Origin: an uncultured Eubacteriales bacterium
GTDB taxonomy: Bacteria > Bacillota > Clostridia > Christensenellales > CAG-138
Length of the DNA: 32,360 nt
Reading direction: 5' to 3'
NCBI GenBank assembly: GCA_902761365.1
Contig: CACWJZ010000024.1
Coordinates: 1-32,360, forward strand
Shown: one piece after another, positions 15,157 to 23,009 of the stretch
Layout: each line of letters starts with the position of its first letter
Numbering within the stretch: position 1 is the first letter of the stretch
Translations under genes and position numbers: made by a program
The notes under the pieces: generated by a model
Told to the model about the DNA's origin: nothing
The model's input: only the letters and a program-made list of their open reading frames with translations
The model's database searches: none

Positions 15157-16200
15157 ATGAAACTGCCGATCGAGCATCTACTACCCAGCGAACCCAATAT
15201 GGACGAGATCCTGGCGGACATCCCCCGCGGCCAGGCGCCGGAGGGGTTGGTGGCGGGCTGCCTGGTGGTGGAGGGCGGGGCCTTCCGGGGATTACACACC
15301 CAGGGGTTCCTGGACGTCATGATGGAGAACGGCCTCAATTTGAGCTGCGTCATCGGCGTGTCCGCCGGGGCCCTGGCCGGGGCGAACTACGTTTCGGGCC
15401 AGATCGGCCGGTCTGCCCGCACGAACATCGCCTTTCGCCACGACAGCCGGTACATCGGCGCCAAATCCCTGCTCCACAGCCACAGCATCCTGGATGTGGG
15501 CTTCCTCACGGAAAATCGAGGCATCCTGGAGCCCCTGGACCGGGCCCGGTTCGACCGGCCCGACCGGCGGTATGTGGCCGTGGCCACCAACTGCGAGACG
15601 GGGGAGGCGACGTACTTCGAGAAGGGGCGCTGCAGCGACATCCTTCTGGCCGCCCGGGCCTCCGCCACCATGCCCTTCATCTCGCCCGCGGTCATGATCG
15701 ACGGCGTGCCGTATCTGGACGGCGGGTGCTCCGACGCCATCCCCTACCGGTGGGCCCTGGCGCAGGGGTACGAGAAGATCGTGGTCCTCCGCACCCGGGA
15801 TAAGGCTTTCCGGGACAAGGGCCGGGTCCTGCGCCGGGCCGACGCCCTGGCCGAGACCTATGTGAAGCGGAAGCTCCCCGGGGCCGGGCGGGTCTACCGG
15901 GCCTATCCCGCCTTCGCGGAGCAGCTCAGCCGCCGGGAGCAGAGCGCCGTGAACCGCATCTACCGGCGCTATCCCGCGTTGGCCGCGGCCTTCATGGACA
16001 GCTACCGCCGGTACAACGAGGCGTGCGACGAGCTTGAACAGCTCCACGAGACGGGGCGGCTGCTGCACGTCTGCCCCTCCCGGCCCATCGAGGTGGGCAC
16101 CATCGAGGGGAACGTGACGAAGCTTCGAGATCTGTATCTCCAGGGTCGTCAGGACTGTCTCGACTTGCTGCCCGCCATGCGAAAGTATCTGAATTGCTGA
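15157..16200 (+). CDS. Patatin-like phospholipase family protein
   Basis: A 347-residue protein with the Ser-Asp dyad of patatins. The oxyanion loop GGAFRG is at 40-45, the nucleophile Ser69 in GVSAG, and the catalytic Asp188 in YLDGG. Relatives of this form (YjjU type) hydrolyse acyl lipids and are usually cytoplasmic; there is no signal peptide. The C-terminal third is Arg/Tyr-rich and helical. GGAGCAGG precedes the start. The phosphatidylserine synthase that follows has its own promoter, yet the neighbourhood (patatin, pssA, psd) hints at phospholipid turnover. Substrate is not known. Confidence 0.88.
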   Translation: MKLPIEHLLPSEPNMDEILADIPRGQAPEGLVAGCLVVEGGAFRGLHTQGFLDVMMENGLNLSCVIGVSAGALAGANYVSGQIGRSARTNIAFRHDSRYIGAKSLLHSHSILDVGFLTENRGILEPLDRARFDRPDRRYVAVATNCETGEATYFEKGRCSDILLAARASATMPFISPAVMIDGVPYLDGGCSDAIPYRWALAQGYEKIVVLRTRDKAFRDKGRVLRRADALAETYVKRKLPGAGRVYRAYPAFAEQLSRREQSAVNRIYRRYPALAAAFMDSYRRYNEACDELEQLHETGRLLHVCPSRPIEVGTIEGNVTKLRDLYLQGRQDCLDLLPAMRKYLNC

Positions 16201-16235
16201 AAGCGCCGCATATCCTGCCTATCCCGTCTTTCGAC

Positions 16236-16264
16236 TGGACAAAATCCGTGAAAATGTATATACT
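16236..16264 (+). promoter_or_regulatory. Promoter of pssA-psd
   Basis: TGGACA at 16236-16241 and TATACT at 16259-16264 are separated by 17 bases. The pssA start lies 35 bases downstream. Confidence 0.65.
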
Positions 16265-16298
16265 GTTGCCATGATTTTTGAGAGGATCTGTCTTTATC

Positions 16299-16925
16299 AT
16301 GCTCGGTGTCTATAACTATACGGTGATCCTCACCTATATTGGGATGCTGTCGGGGTTCTCCGGCATCCTCTGCGCCTTCGAAGGGAACGTGGTTTGGGCC
16401 ATCGTCTGCCTGATGATCTCGGGCGTCTGCGACATGTTCGACGGCAAGGTGGCCTCCACCAAGCAGGAGCGCAGCCGCAGCGAAAAGCGCTTCGGCATCC
16501 AGATCGACTCTTTGAGCGACTTGGTCTGTTTCGGTGTTTTGCCCGCGGTGATCGTCTATTCCCTGGGCCGGGGCACCTGGCTGCGGGCCGCGGGCTGCGC
16601 GCTCTATGTGCTCTGCGCCCTCATCCGCCTGGCCTGGTACAACGTGGACGAGGAGGCCCGGCAGGACTTCGACACGGGCCGGCGCAAGGTCTATCTGGGC
16701 CTGCCCGTGACCAGCGCGGCCCTGGTGTTCCCCCTGCTCTACGGCCTCTGCGGTCTATTCCACTGGCCCATAGGGCCCCTGTCCATTTTCGCATCGCTCC
16801 TGGTGGCGGCGGCCTTCTTGACCCCCTTCTCCATCCGCAAGCCCTCCCTGTCCGTGCGCCGCAAGCCCAAGCTGCGGGGGTCCCGTCGGCCCCGGCGGAA
16901 GAGGAAAAAAGATGTCGAGTCCTGA
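16299..16925 (+). CDS. pssA: CDP-diacylglycerol--serine O-phosphatidyltransferase
   Basis: This 208-residue integral membrane enzyme joins serine to CDP-diacylglycerol to give phosphatidylserine. The CDP-alcohol phosphotransferase motif is present: Asp45, Asp48-Gly49, Ala52, then Gly66, Asp70 and Asp74, in a region ending FGIQIDSLSD. Two departures from the textbook motif are seen. The residue after Ala52 is Ser, not Arg, and the spacer to Gly66 is 12 residues rather than 8. About five membrane helices follow, and the tail is Arg/Lys-rich. ATG at 16299 is preferred over a TTG at 16278 because the latter would precede its own GAGAGGA site. It overlaps psd by 14 bases, so serine decarboxylation follows directly. 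Confidence 0.9.
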   Translation: MLGVYNYTVILTYIGMLSGFSGILCAFEGNVVWAIVCLMISGVCDMFDGKVASTKQERSRSEKRFGIQIDSLSDLVCFGVLPAVIVYSLGRGTWLRAAGCALYVLCALIRLAWYNVDEEARQDFDTGRRKVYLGLPVTSAALVFPLLYGLCGLFHWPIGPLSIFASLLVAAAFLTPFSIRKPSLSVRRKPKLRGSRRPRRKRKKDVES

Positions 16926-17733
16926 AAACGACGGCGCCGTCCGCTTCCTCTACGGCACGGCCCTGGGCCGGGGCCTGTTGAAGGTCGTCCAGGGGCTGCA
17001 CCTCGATCGGGTGGCGGTGTGGTATCTCAGATCCCGCCTGTCGAAGCCCTATATCGTCAAATTTGCCCGAAAGAACAACATCTCTCTGTCCGAGGAAGCG
17101 CTGCATAGCTTCCCCACCTACCGGGATTTCTTTCTCCGGGGGCGGGCGTCCCTGCCCCTCGATAGGGAGCCTTCCCACCTCATCAGCCCCTCAGACGGGT
17201 GGCTCAGCGCCTATTCCGTTTCGAAGGACAGCTCCTTTGCCATCAAGGGCTCCCGCTATAAGGTCCGGGACCTGCTGGGGGACGAAGCGCTGGCCCGGAA
17301 CTATGAGGGCGGGCTGTGCCTCGTCTTCCGCCTCTGCGCCTCGGACTATCACCACTATTGCTATATCGACGACGGCGTCCAGGGGCCCAATCACTACATC
17401 GAGGGGCAGCTCCACAGCGTCCAGCCCATCGTCCTGGAGCACTATCCCGTCTTCACCCTGAACCGCCGCAGCTGGTGCCTGCTGCAGACGGAGCACTTCG
17501 GGCCCGTGATCCAGACCGAGATCGGCGCCCTGGTGGTGGGCGGCATCGTCAACGCCCCCGAGGGCCCCATGCGCCGGGGCGAGGAGAAGGGGTACTTCGA
17601 TCTGTGCGGCTCCACCATCGTCCTGCTGCTGGAAAAGGATCGGGTCCGGCTGATCCCGTCCCTGGCGGACGTCCTGGACACGGAGCAGGAACGGCGTGTC
17701 ATCCAGGGCCAGTGGGTGGCCACGGCGGTGTGA
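16912..17733 (+). CDS. psd: Phosphatidylserine decarboxylase
   Basis: A 273-residue proenzyme that cleaves itself into beta and alpha chains, producing the pyruvoyl group that decarboxylates phosphatidylserine to phosphatidylethanolamine. The self-cleavage site is Gly233-Ser234-Thr235 in YFDLCGSTIVLL; Cys replaces the more usual Leu or Gly before GST. Candidate triad partners are Asp95 (SPSDG) and His147/His148 (SDYHHY). Length fits the family, and the N-terminal region is amphipathic for membrane contact. It overlaps pssA by 14 bases and is followed by a terminator, giving a two-gene phosphatidylethanolamine operon. Confidence 0.95.
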   Translation: MSSPENDGAVRFLYGTALGRGLLKVVQGLHLDRVAVWYLRSRLSKPYIVKFARKNNISLSEEALHSFPTYRDFFLRGRASLPLDREPSHLISPSDGWLSAYSVSKDSSFAIKGSRYKVRDLLGDEALARNYEGGLCLVFRLCASDYHHYCYIDDGVQGPNHYIEGQLHSVQPIVLEHYPVFTLNRRSWCLLQTEHFGPVIQTEIGALVVGGIVNAPEGPMRRGEEKGYFDLCGSTIVLLLEKDRVRLIPSLADVLDTEQERRVIQGQWVATAV

Positions 17734-17752
17734 TCACAACAGAAGCGAATCA

Positions 17753-17779
17753 AAAGCCCTTGCCGTGCAGGGGCTTTTT
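17753..17779 (+). terminator. Terminator of pssA-psd
   Basis: An 11-bp stem (AAAGCCCTTGC with GCAGGGGCTTT, one wobble) with a three-base loop ends in a run of five T residues, 20 bases after the psd stop. Confidence 0.8.
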
Positions 17780-17788
17780 GTGTATACT
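17760..17788 (+). promoter_or_regulatory. Promoter of the GH3-MFS pair
   Basis: TTGCCG at 17760-17765 and TATACT at 17783-17788 are separated by 17 bases. The -35 lies inside the preceding terminator hairpin, giving a tightly packed terminator-promoter junction. Confidence 0.5.
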
Positions 17789-17819
17789 TCTGCCAAAGAC
17801 AAGCGAGGGGGAAACGGAC

Positions 17820-20255
17820 ATGGAAGCCTACGAACGGGAACATTTGGGGACCCTGCGGGGGTATCTTGCTGACTGCGCGGTGCTGCTGAAGACGAACGGC
17901 GCCTTTCCGCTGGCGGCGCCCTGCACCCTGGCGGCCTTCGGCAACGGCGTGCGGCGGACCGTCAAGGGCGGCACCGGCTCCGGGGAGGTGAACTCCCGAT
18001 TCTTTATCACCGTGGAGCAGGGGCTCGCCGACGCGGGCTTCACCCTGACCACCGGCCCCTGGCTGGACGGGTACGACGCCGCCTGGGCTGCGGCCAAGCA
18101 AACCTTTTTGAAGAAGCTCAAGGCGGAGGCCCGGGCCCACCACACCAGCGTGTTCACCTACGGCATGGGCAAGTCCATGCCGGAGCCGGCGTACGATCTG
18201 CCACTGGAGGGCGAGGGCGACGCAGCGCTCTACGTGCTCTCCCGCAACTCCGGCGAGGGGAGCGATCGGGACCCGGTGCCGGGGGACATCCTGCTGACGG
18301 ATTCCGAGATCCGGGACATCCTGGCCCTGAACCGCCGGTTTTCTCGGTTCATGCTGGTGCTGAACGTGGGCGGGCCCGTGGACCTTTCGCCCGTGATGGA
18401 GGTGGGGAACATCCTGCTCCTCTCCCAGCTGGGGGTGGAGACGGGGGCGGCTCTCGCCGACATCCTGTTGGGCCGGGCCAACCCCAGCGGCAAGCTCACC
18501 ACCACCTGGGCTCGCTGGACGGACTACCCCGCCATGGGCACCTTCGGGGACCACGACGACACGGACTACCGGGAGGGGGTCTACGTGGGCTACCGCTATT
18601 TTCAGGCGGCGGGGGTGCGGCCCCTATTCCCCTTCGGCTTTGGCCTGTCCTATACGAGCTTTGATTTGAACCCCGTGGAAACCACCCTGACTGGCACCGT
18701 CGTCACCTGTCGGGTGCAGGTGAAAAACACCGGCGACCGGGCGGGCCGGGAGGTGGTCCAGGTCTACATGAGCGCCCCCGAGGGCCCCATAGACCGGCCC
18801 CCGCAGGAGCTGGCGGCCTTCGTCAAGACGAAGCTGCTGTCGCCCGGGGAAACGGAAACGGTGGCGGCGTCCTTCGACCTCAGGGACTGCGCCGCCTTCG
18901 ACGCGGCCCGCGCCGCCTACGTGCTGGCGCCGGGGGACTATGTCCTGAACGTGGGGGATTGCAGCGACAGCACACGGCCCGCGGCCATCCTGCAGCTGCC
19001 GGAGGAGATCGTGACGCTGCAGGCCGTCCCCTGCCAGGAATTCGACGCCCCGGGCTTCGAGGACTGGCGGCCTGAGCCCCATAGGCGGGCGTCCCTGCCC
19101 CAGGGCCTGCCCGTGCTGACCGTGACGGATGTGGAGGCGCGGACCGTGCCGGAGGAGCGGCCCTGGCCCGTGGAGGAAGCCCTGCGTCACGTGCCGGACG
19201 AGCAGTTGGTATACGCCAACGTGGGGTCCTTCGCCCCGGGCATCGCTTCCTTTCTGCCCATCGGTGATTCCGGCGTCCATGTGGCCGGGGCGGCGGGGGA
19301 GACCACCTCCCAGCTGAAGGACGCGGGCATGATGCCCCTGGTCATGGCGGACGGCCCGGCGGGCCTACGCCTGGCCCGGCAGTACTATCGGGACAAAAAG
19401 GGCGGCGCCCACGCCGTGGGCCAGAGCACCATGCCGGAGAGCGTCACGGATTTGATGGGCCCCGTGGTGAAGTTTTGCGCGGAGTTGGTGGCGGGGAAGA
19501 AGAAGCCGCCCCAGGGAGCCAGGATAGAGGAGCAGTACTGCACCGCCCTGCCCATCGGCACGGCCATCGCCCAGAGCTGGGACGTGGACTTCGCCCAAAA
19601 ATGCGGCGACATCGTGGGGGACGAGATGGAGCGCTTCGGCGTGCAGCTGTGGCTGGCTCCGGCTTTGAACATCCATAGGACCATCCGCTGCGGCCGGAAC
19701 TTCGAATACTTCTCCGAGGACCCGCTGATCGGCGGCAAGATGGCCGCGGCCCTGACGCAGGGCGTCCAGGCCCATCCCGGCCGGGGGACCACCATCAAGC
19801 ACTTCGCCGCCAACAACCAGGAATATAACCGCTACGGCAGCAACAGCCGCATGTCCGAGCGGGCGCTTCGGGAGATCTATTTGAAGGGCTTCGGCATCGC
19901 CGTACGGGAGAGCCAGCCCAAGGCCCTCATGACCTCCTACAACCTGATCAACGGCGTCCACACGGCCCAGAGCCGGGATTTGATCGCCACCATCCTGCGG
20001 CGGGAGTTCGGCTTCGAGGGCATCGTCATGACCGACTGGGTCCTGGCCTTCATGGACAGCAAAACGAACAAGCACCCCGCCACCAAGCCCCACAAGGTGG
20101 CATCAGTGGGCGGCGACCTGTTCATGCCCGGCTGCAGGGGAGACTATGCAGACATCCTCAAGGCCCTGCGGGACGGCCGCCTCAGCCGGGAGCAGCTCCT
20201 TATCAACGCTTCCCGCCTCTACCGCATGGCCCAGGAATTGCGGCCGGAGGAATAG
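17820..20255 (+). CDS. GH3 beta-glycosidase with inverted (circularly permuted) domain order
   Basis: This 811-residue enzyme carries GH3 domains in reverse order. The alpha/beta sandwich domain comes first (roughly 1-250, with LVLNVGGPVDLSPV and GRANPSGKLTTTWA), then a fibronectin-III-like domain (about 270-400, GFGLSYTSF onwards), and the TIM barrel last (about 465-811). The probable nucleophile is Asp739 in GIVMTDW, and the barrel also shows LAPALNIHR, GRNFEYFSEDP and KHFAANNQE. The same permutation is known in some ruminal beta-glucosidases. No signal peptide, so it cleaves imported gluco- or xylo-oligosaccharides. GAGGGGG precedes ATG at 17820; the open frame extends further 5' but only through psd antisense-free sequence in another frame. 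The MFS gene follows after 12 bases. Confidence 0.92.
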   Translation: MEAYEREHLGTLRGYLADCAVLLKTNGAFPLAAPCTLAAFGNGVRRTVKGGTGSGEVNSRFFITVEQGLADAGFTLTTGPWLDGYDAAWAAAKQTFLKKLKAEARAHHTSVFTYGMGKSMPEPAYDLPLEGEGDAALYVLSRNSGEGSDRDPVPGDILLTDSEIRDILALNRRFSRFMLVLNVGGPVDLSPVMEVGNILLLSQLGVETGAALADILLGRANPSGKLTTTWARWTDYPAMGTFGDHDDTDYREGVYVGYRYFQAAGVRPLFPFGFGLSYTSFDLNPVETTLTGTVVTCRVQVKNTGDRAGREVVQVYMSAPEGPIDRPPQELAAFVKTKLLSPGETETVAASFDLRDCAAFDAARAAYVLAPGDYVLNVGDCSDSTRPAAILQLPEEIVTLQAVPCQEFDAPGFEDWRPEPHRRASLPQGLPVLTVTDVEARTVPEERPWPVEEALRHVPDEQLVYANVGSFAPGIASFLPIGDSGVHVAGAAGETTSQLKDAGMMPLVMADGPAGLRLARQYYRDKKGGAHAVGQSTMPESVTDLMGPVVKFCAELVAGKKKPPQGARIEEQYCTALPIGTAIAQSWDVDFAQKCGDIVGDEMERFGVQLWLAPALNIHRTIRCGRNFEYFSEDPLIGGKMAAALTQGVQAHPGRGTTIKHFAANNQEYNRYGSNSRMSERALREIYLKGFGIAVRESQPKALMTSYNLINGVHTAQSRDLIATILRREFGFEGIVMTDWVLAFMDSKTNKHPATKPHKVASVGGDLFMPGCRGDYADILKALRDGRLSREQLLINASRLYRMAQELRPEE

Positions 20256-20267
20256 AGGAATACGCCT

Positions 20268-21425
20268 ATGGTTTCTCTGCTGCTGGCAATCATCTACCTT
20301 GCCTTTATCAGCCTGGGCTTGCCCGATTCCCTTCTGGGGGCGGGCTGGCCCGTAATGCACGGCTATTTCGGGGTGCCCCTGTCCTACGCCGGGTTCGTGT
20401 CCGTGATCATCTCCGCCGGGACAGTCACTTCCAGTCTCCTCTCCGAGCGGCTGACCCGGAGGCTAGGCACCAAGTACGTGACGCTCTTCTCCGTGCTGCT
20501 GATGGTGGTGGCCCTCTTTGGCTTCTCCTTCTCCAACCGGTTCTGGGTGCTGTGCCTGTGGGCCGTGCCTTACGGCCTGGGCGCCGGGTCCGTCGACGCG
20601 GCTCTCAACAACTATGTGGCCCTACACTATTCCTCCCGGGATATGAGCTGGCTCCACTGCTTCTGGGGCGTGGGCACCATCGTCAGCCCCTACGTCATGA
20701 GCCTGGCCCTCACCCGCGCCACCTGGCAGGCGGGTTACCGGGCGGTAGGGGTCATCCAGTTGGCCATCGCTGTCGTGCTCCTTGTGACCTTGCCCCTGTG
20801 GCGGGTCCATAATGCGGCGGACGACGATCGGCAGAGCGGCCGGGTTCTGGGCCTGAAGGGGGCGCTGAAGATTCGGGGGGTGCCCCAGCTGCTGCTGGGC
20901 TTCTGCGGCTACTGCGCCCTGGAGAGCACCTGCATGCTCTGGACCAGCTCGTACCTGATCGCCACCCGGGGCGTGAGCCCGGAGCGAGCGGCGGCCTTCG
21001 CGTCGCTGTTCTTCATCGGCATCACCGCGGGCCGGTTCCTGGCGGGGTTCATCTCCAACCGGCTGGGGGACAGGACCATGATCCGGCTGGGGACCGGGAT
21101 CCTGTTCTTCGGCGTGCTGTTGCTCCTGGTGCCGGGCCTGCCGGAGGTTGTGGTCCTGGCGGGGTGCGTCGTCATGGGTCTGGGCTGCGCGCCTATCTAT
21201 CCCAGCATCATCCACGCCACGCCGTATAACTTCGGGTCCGAAAACTCCCAGGCCATCATCGGCGTCCAGATGGCAAGCGCCTACACGGGATCCACCTTCG
21301 CGCCGCCCCTCTTCGGCTTCCTCTCCACCCGGATGGGCCTTGGGCTCCTGCCGGTGTACGTGGCGGCCTTCGGGGTGCTGATGATCGCCATGGTGGAGCG
21401 AGCGTTCAAGTTAGCCGGACGCTGA
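20268..21425 (+). CDS. MFS transporter, probably sugar/oligosaccharide permease (FucP-like)
   Basis: A 385-residue membrane protein with about 12 hydrophobic helices and MFS loop signatures (RLTRRLGTK after helix 2, SNRLGDRTMIRLG after helix 8). The early GLPDSLLGAGWPVMH segment and overall length resemble the fucose-permease-like branch of MFS. Its ribosome binding site lies at the end of GH3 and the gap is 12 bases, so it is co-expressed with that glycosidase and may import its substrate or export product. The substrate cannot be told from sequence. A weak terminator follows. Confidence 0.82.
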   Translation: MVSLLLAIIYLAFISLGLPDSLLGAGWPVMHGYFGVPLSYAGFVSVIISAGTVTSSLLSERLTRRLGTKYVTLFSVLLMVVALFGFSFSNRFWVLCLWAVPYGLGAGSVDAALNNYVALHYSSRDMSWLHCFWGVGTIVSPYVMSLALTRATWQAGYRAVGVIQLAIAVVLLVTLPLWRVHNAADDDRQSGRVLGLKGALKIRGVPQLLLGFCGYCALESTCMLWTSSYLIATRGVSPERAAAFASLFFIGITAGRFLAGFISNRLGDRTMIRLGTGILFFGVLLLLVPGLPEVVVLAGCVVMGLGCAPIYPSIIHATPYNFGSENSQAIIGVQMASAYTGSTFAPPLFGFLSTRMGLGLLPVYVAAFGVLMIAMVERAFKLAGR

Positions 21426-21435
21426 ATCCGTCCCC

Positions 21436-21456
21436 TCCCCGAAGGGGGCTTTTTTT
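21436..21456 (+). terminator. Probable terminator after the MFS gene
   Basis: A short G/C stem (TCCCC with GGGGG around GAA) leads into C and seven T residues. A second palindrome (CTCCCC / GGGGAG at 21461-21475 inside flanking TCTCT / AGAGA) follows directly and may strengthen it. Confidence 0.5.
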
Positions 21457-21520
21457 CTCTCTCCCCCCTGGGGAGGAAAGAGAGAGATCCCTCTTGGGGG
21501 GGGTATATATATATGTTTTC

Positions 21521-21610
21521 TCCTTGTCCTTGTCTTCGTCCTTGTCCTTGTCTTTTTCCTTGTCTTTGTCTTTATCCTTGTCTTTATCCTTGTCCTTGTC
21601 TTTGTCTTAG
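21521..21610. repeat. Hexanucleotide tandem repeat, about 15 units of TCCTTG
   Basis: Fifteen consecutive six-base units of the form TCCTTG, TCTTTG or TCTTTA run without interruption. They follow eight G residues and a (TA) run at 21496-21514. Read leftward, the repeat encodes alternating Lys and Asp/Glu. No gene with a ribosome binding site spans it. The rest of 21611-21830 holds T-rich TTTTGTT motifs and no gene. Confidence 0.85.
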
Positions 21611-21832
21611 TTAGTTTTGCTACCTTTTGTTAGCTTTTGTTATTTTTGTTCCCACTTGTTCCCTTTTGTTCGATCCAACCGGTCGTTGAGGGGCCGGTTG
21701 CGGCGCCCTTCCCCCCCACAACCGATGGGTGATTGCTCAACCGGCGGACGAAGTAGTACGCTGCACGCAGCCGGGACGGATGGCGTCCGCCGATCTGTTT
21801 GTGCGGCTTTCTATGATCGCCACCCGCAAATA

Positions 21833-21847
21833 TATACTGTTGGTATA
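21833..21847. promoter_or_regulatory. Operator-like palindrome O1 (TATAC-TGTTG-GTATA)
   Basis: A perfect 5+5 inverted repeat with a five-base centre. It recurs with one altered arm base 70 bases downstream, at the promoter of the XRE regulator gene. The pair is a strong candidate for autoregulation. Confidence 0.5.
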
Positions 21848-21890
21848 GAAAAAGATATTCCATTGATATCGATCGTGTCTTTTCTTTCGG

Positions 21891-21896
21891 TATAAT
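21891..21896 (+). promoter_or_regulatory. -10 box (TATAAT) of the XRE regulator gene
   Basis: A consensus TATAAT lies 39 bases before the start codon. TTGATA at 21863 is 22 bases away, too far for an ideal -35, which would suit a promoter needing or blocked by a regulator. Confidence 0.4.
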
Positions 21897-21902
21897 CCCT
21901 GC

Positions 21903-21917
21903 TATACTGCCGGTATC
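21903..21917. promoter_or_regulatory. Operator-like palindrome O2 (TATAC-TGCCG-GTATC)
   Basis: It shares ATACTG..GGTAT with O1 and covers the expected transcription start, a position suited to repression. Confidence 0.5.
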
Positions 21918-21935
21918 AAAAAGAGGAGCACCACC

Positions 21936-23009
21936 ATGGAATTGACCCTTTCGAAAAACATCCGCACCCTGCGCAAAGAGCGAAACCTGACCCAGGAGCA
22001 ATTCGCCGAGGTCATGGGCGTGACCACCGGCGCCGTCCACAAGTGGGAATCGGGGCTGTCGGTGCCCGAGCTGGATTTGATCGTGGAGATGGCGGACTTC
22101 TTCGACACCTCCGTGGACGTCCTGCTGGGCTACAAAATGAAGGACAATCGCCTTTCCGCCACCATCGACCGGCTCAGCCGGTACTGTCGGACCCGGGACC
22201 CGGAGGCCCTGATCGAATGCGAGAAGGCCCTGAAGAAATATCCCCATTCCTTCCAGGTGGTCCACACCTGCGCCGGAATCTACGCCTTTTTCGGCGTGGG
22301 CGGTCAAAGCCGCGAAAAGACCCGGCGGGCCCTGGAGCTCTATGAGCAAGCACTGCTGTTGGTCTCCCAGAACACCGATCCAAAGATCAGTGAGTTCACC
22401 CTCTATGGGGAGATGGCCGGGGCGTATATGGTTCTGGGCGACTTTGAGAAGGGCGTGGAGCTCATGAAGCGTCACAACGCGGGCGGCATGTTCAGCGACA
22501 CCATCGGTGCCATCCTGGCTGCCCATCTGCACCGACCGGAGGAGGCGGAGCCCTATCTCTCCGCGGTGTTGCTTCAGAACGTCAATTCCCTGCTGAATGC
22601 CGTGGCGGGATTCTCCTTTGTCTTCACCGCCCGAGGCGACTGCGCATCGGCCCAAGCCGTGCTCCAATGGGGCATAGACCTGCTCAACAGCCTTCGCCGG
22701 GAACCCGTCACCGATTTTTTGGAAAAGCTCAACGCCCTGCAATACCTGCTGCTGGCTCATGCCCAGATCAAGACCGGGCAGACGGAGCAGGCCTGCGCTT
22801 CCCTGAGGCAGGCCCGGGCGCTGGCCGCCCGCTTCGACGCCGCCCCGGATTACGGCGTGCGAAACCTTCGCTTCGTCACCACCATGGATACCGTGAGCGT
22901 CACCGACATATTCGGCGCCACCGCGGCAGAGAGTCTGGAAAACCTGCTCCGCCTCATCGACGATCCCACCCTGTCCCGCCTTTGGAAGGAGATCAAGGAC
23001 CATGAATAA
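21936..23009 (+). CDS. XRE-family transcriptional regulator with TPR-like C-terminus
   Basis: This 357-residue protein begins with a lambda-repressor-type HTH (residues 6-60: NIRTLRKERNLTQEQFAEVM, then VTTGAVHKWESG and VPELDLIVEMADFF). The remaining 290 residues are all-helical with TPR-like spacing (for example around 95-140, 150-185, 200-235 and 265-305). This design is common in Clostridia regulators that sit next to a transporter they control. AGAGGAG precedes ATG. Its stop overlaps the start of the following MFS exporter by eight bases. Two matching palindromes upstream suggest autoregulation. The ligand is unknown. Confidence 0.88.
   Translation: MELTLSKNIRTLRKERNLTQEQFAEVMGVTTGAVHKWESGLSVPELDLIVEMADFFDTSVDVLLGYKMKDNRLSATIDRLSRYCRTRDPEALIECEKALKKYPHSFQVVHTCAGIYAFFGVGGQSREKTRRALELYEQALLLVSQNTDPKISEFTLYGEMAGAYMVLGDFEKGVELMKRHNAGGMFSDTIGAILAAHLHRPEEAEPYLSAVLLQNVNSLLNAVAGFSFVFTARGDCASAQAVLQWGIDLLNSLRREPVTDFLEKLNALQYLLLAHAQIKTGQTEQACASLRQARALAARFDAAPDYGVRNLRFVTTMDTVSVTDIFGATAAESLENLLRLIDDPTLSRLWKEIKDHE

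Noticed and set aside
17316-17819. 168-codon N-terminal extension of GH3
   Set aside because: It runs through psd in another frame and across a terminator; the ATG at 17820 has a clear ribosome binding site.
21521-21610. CRISPR-like repeat
   Set aside because: Units are six bases with no spacers, and no cas genes are present.
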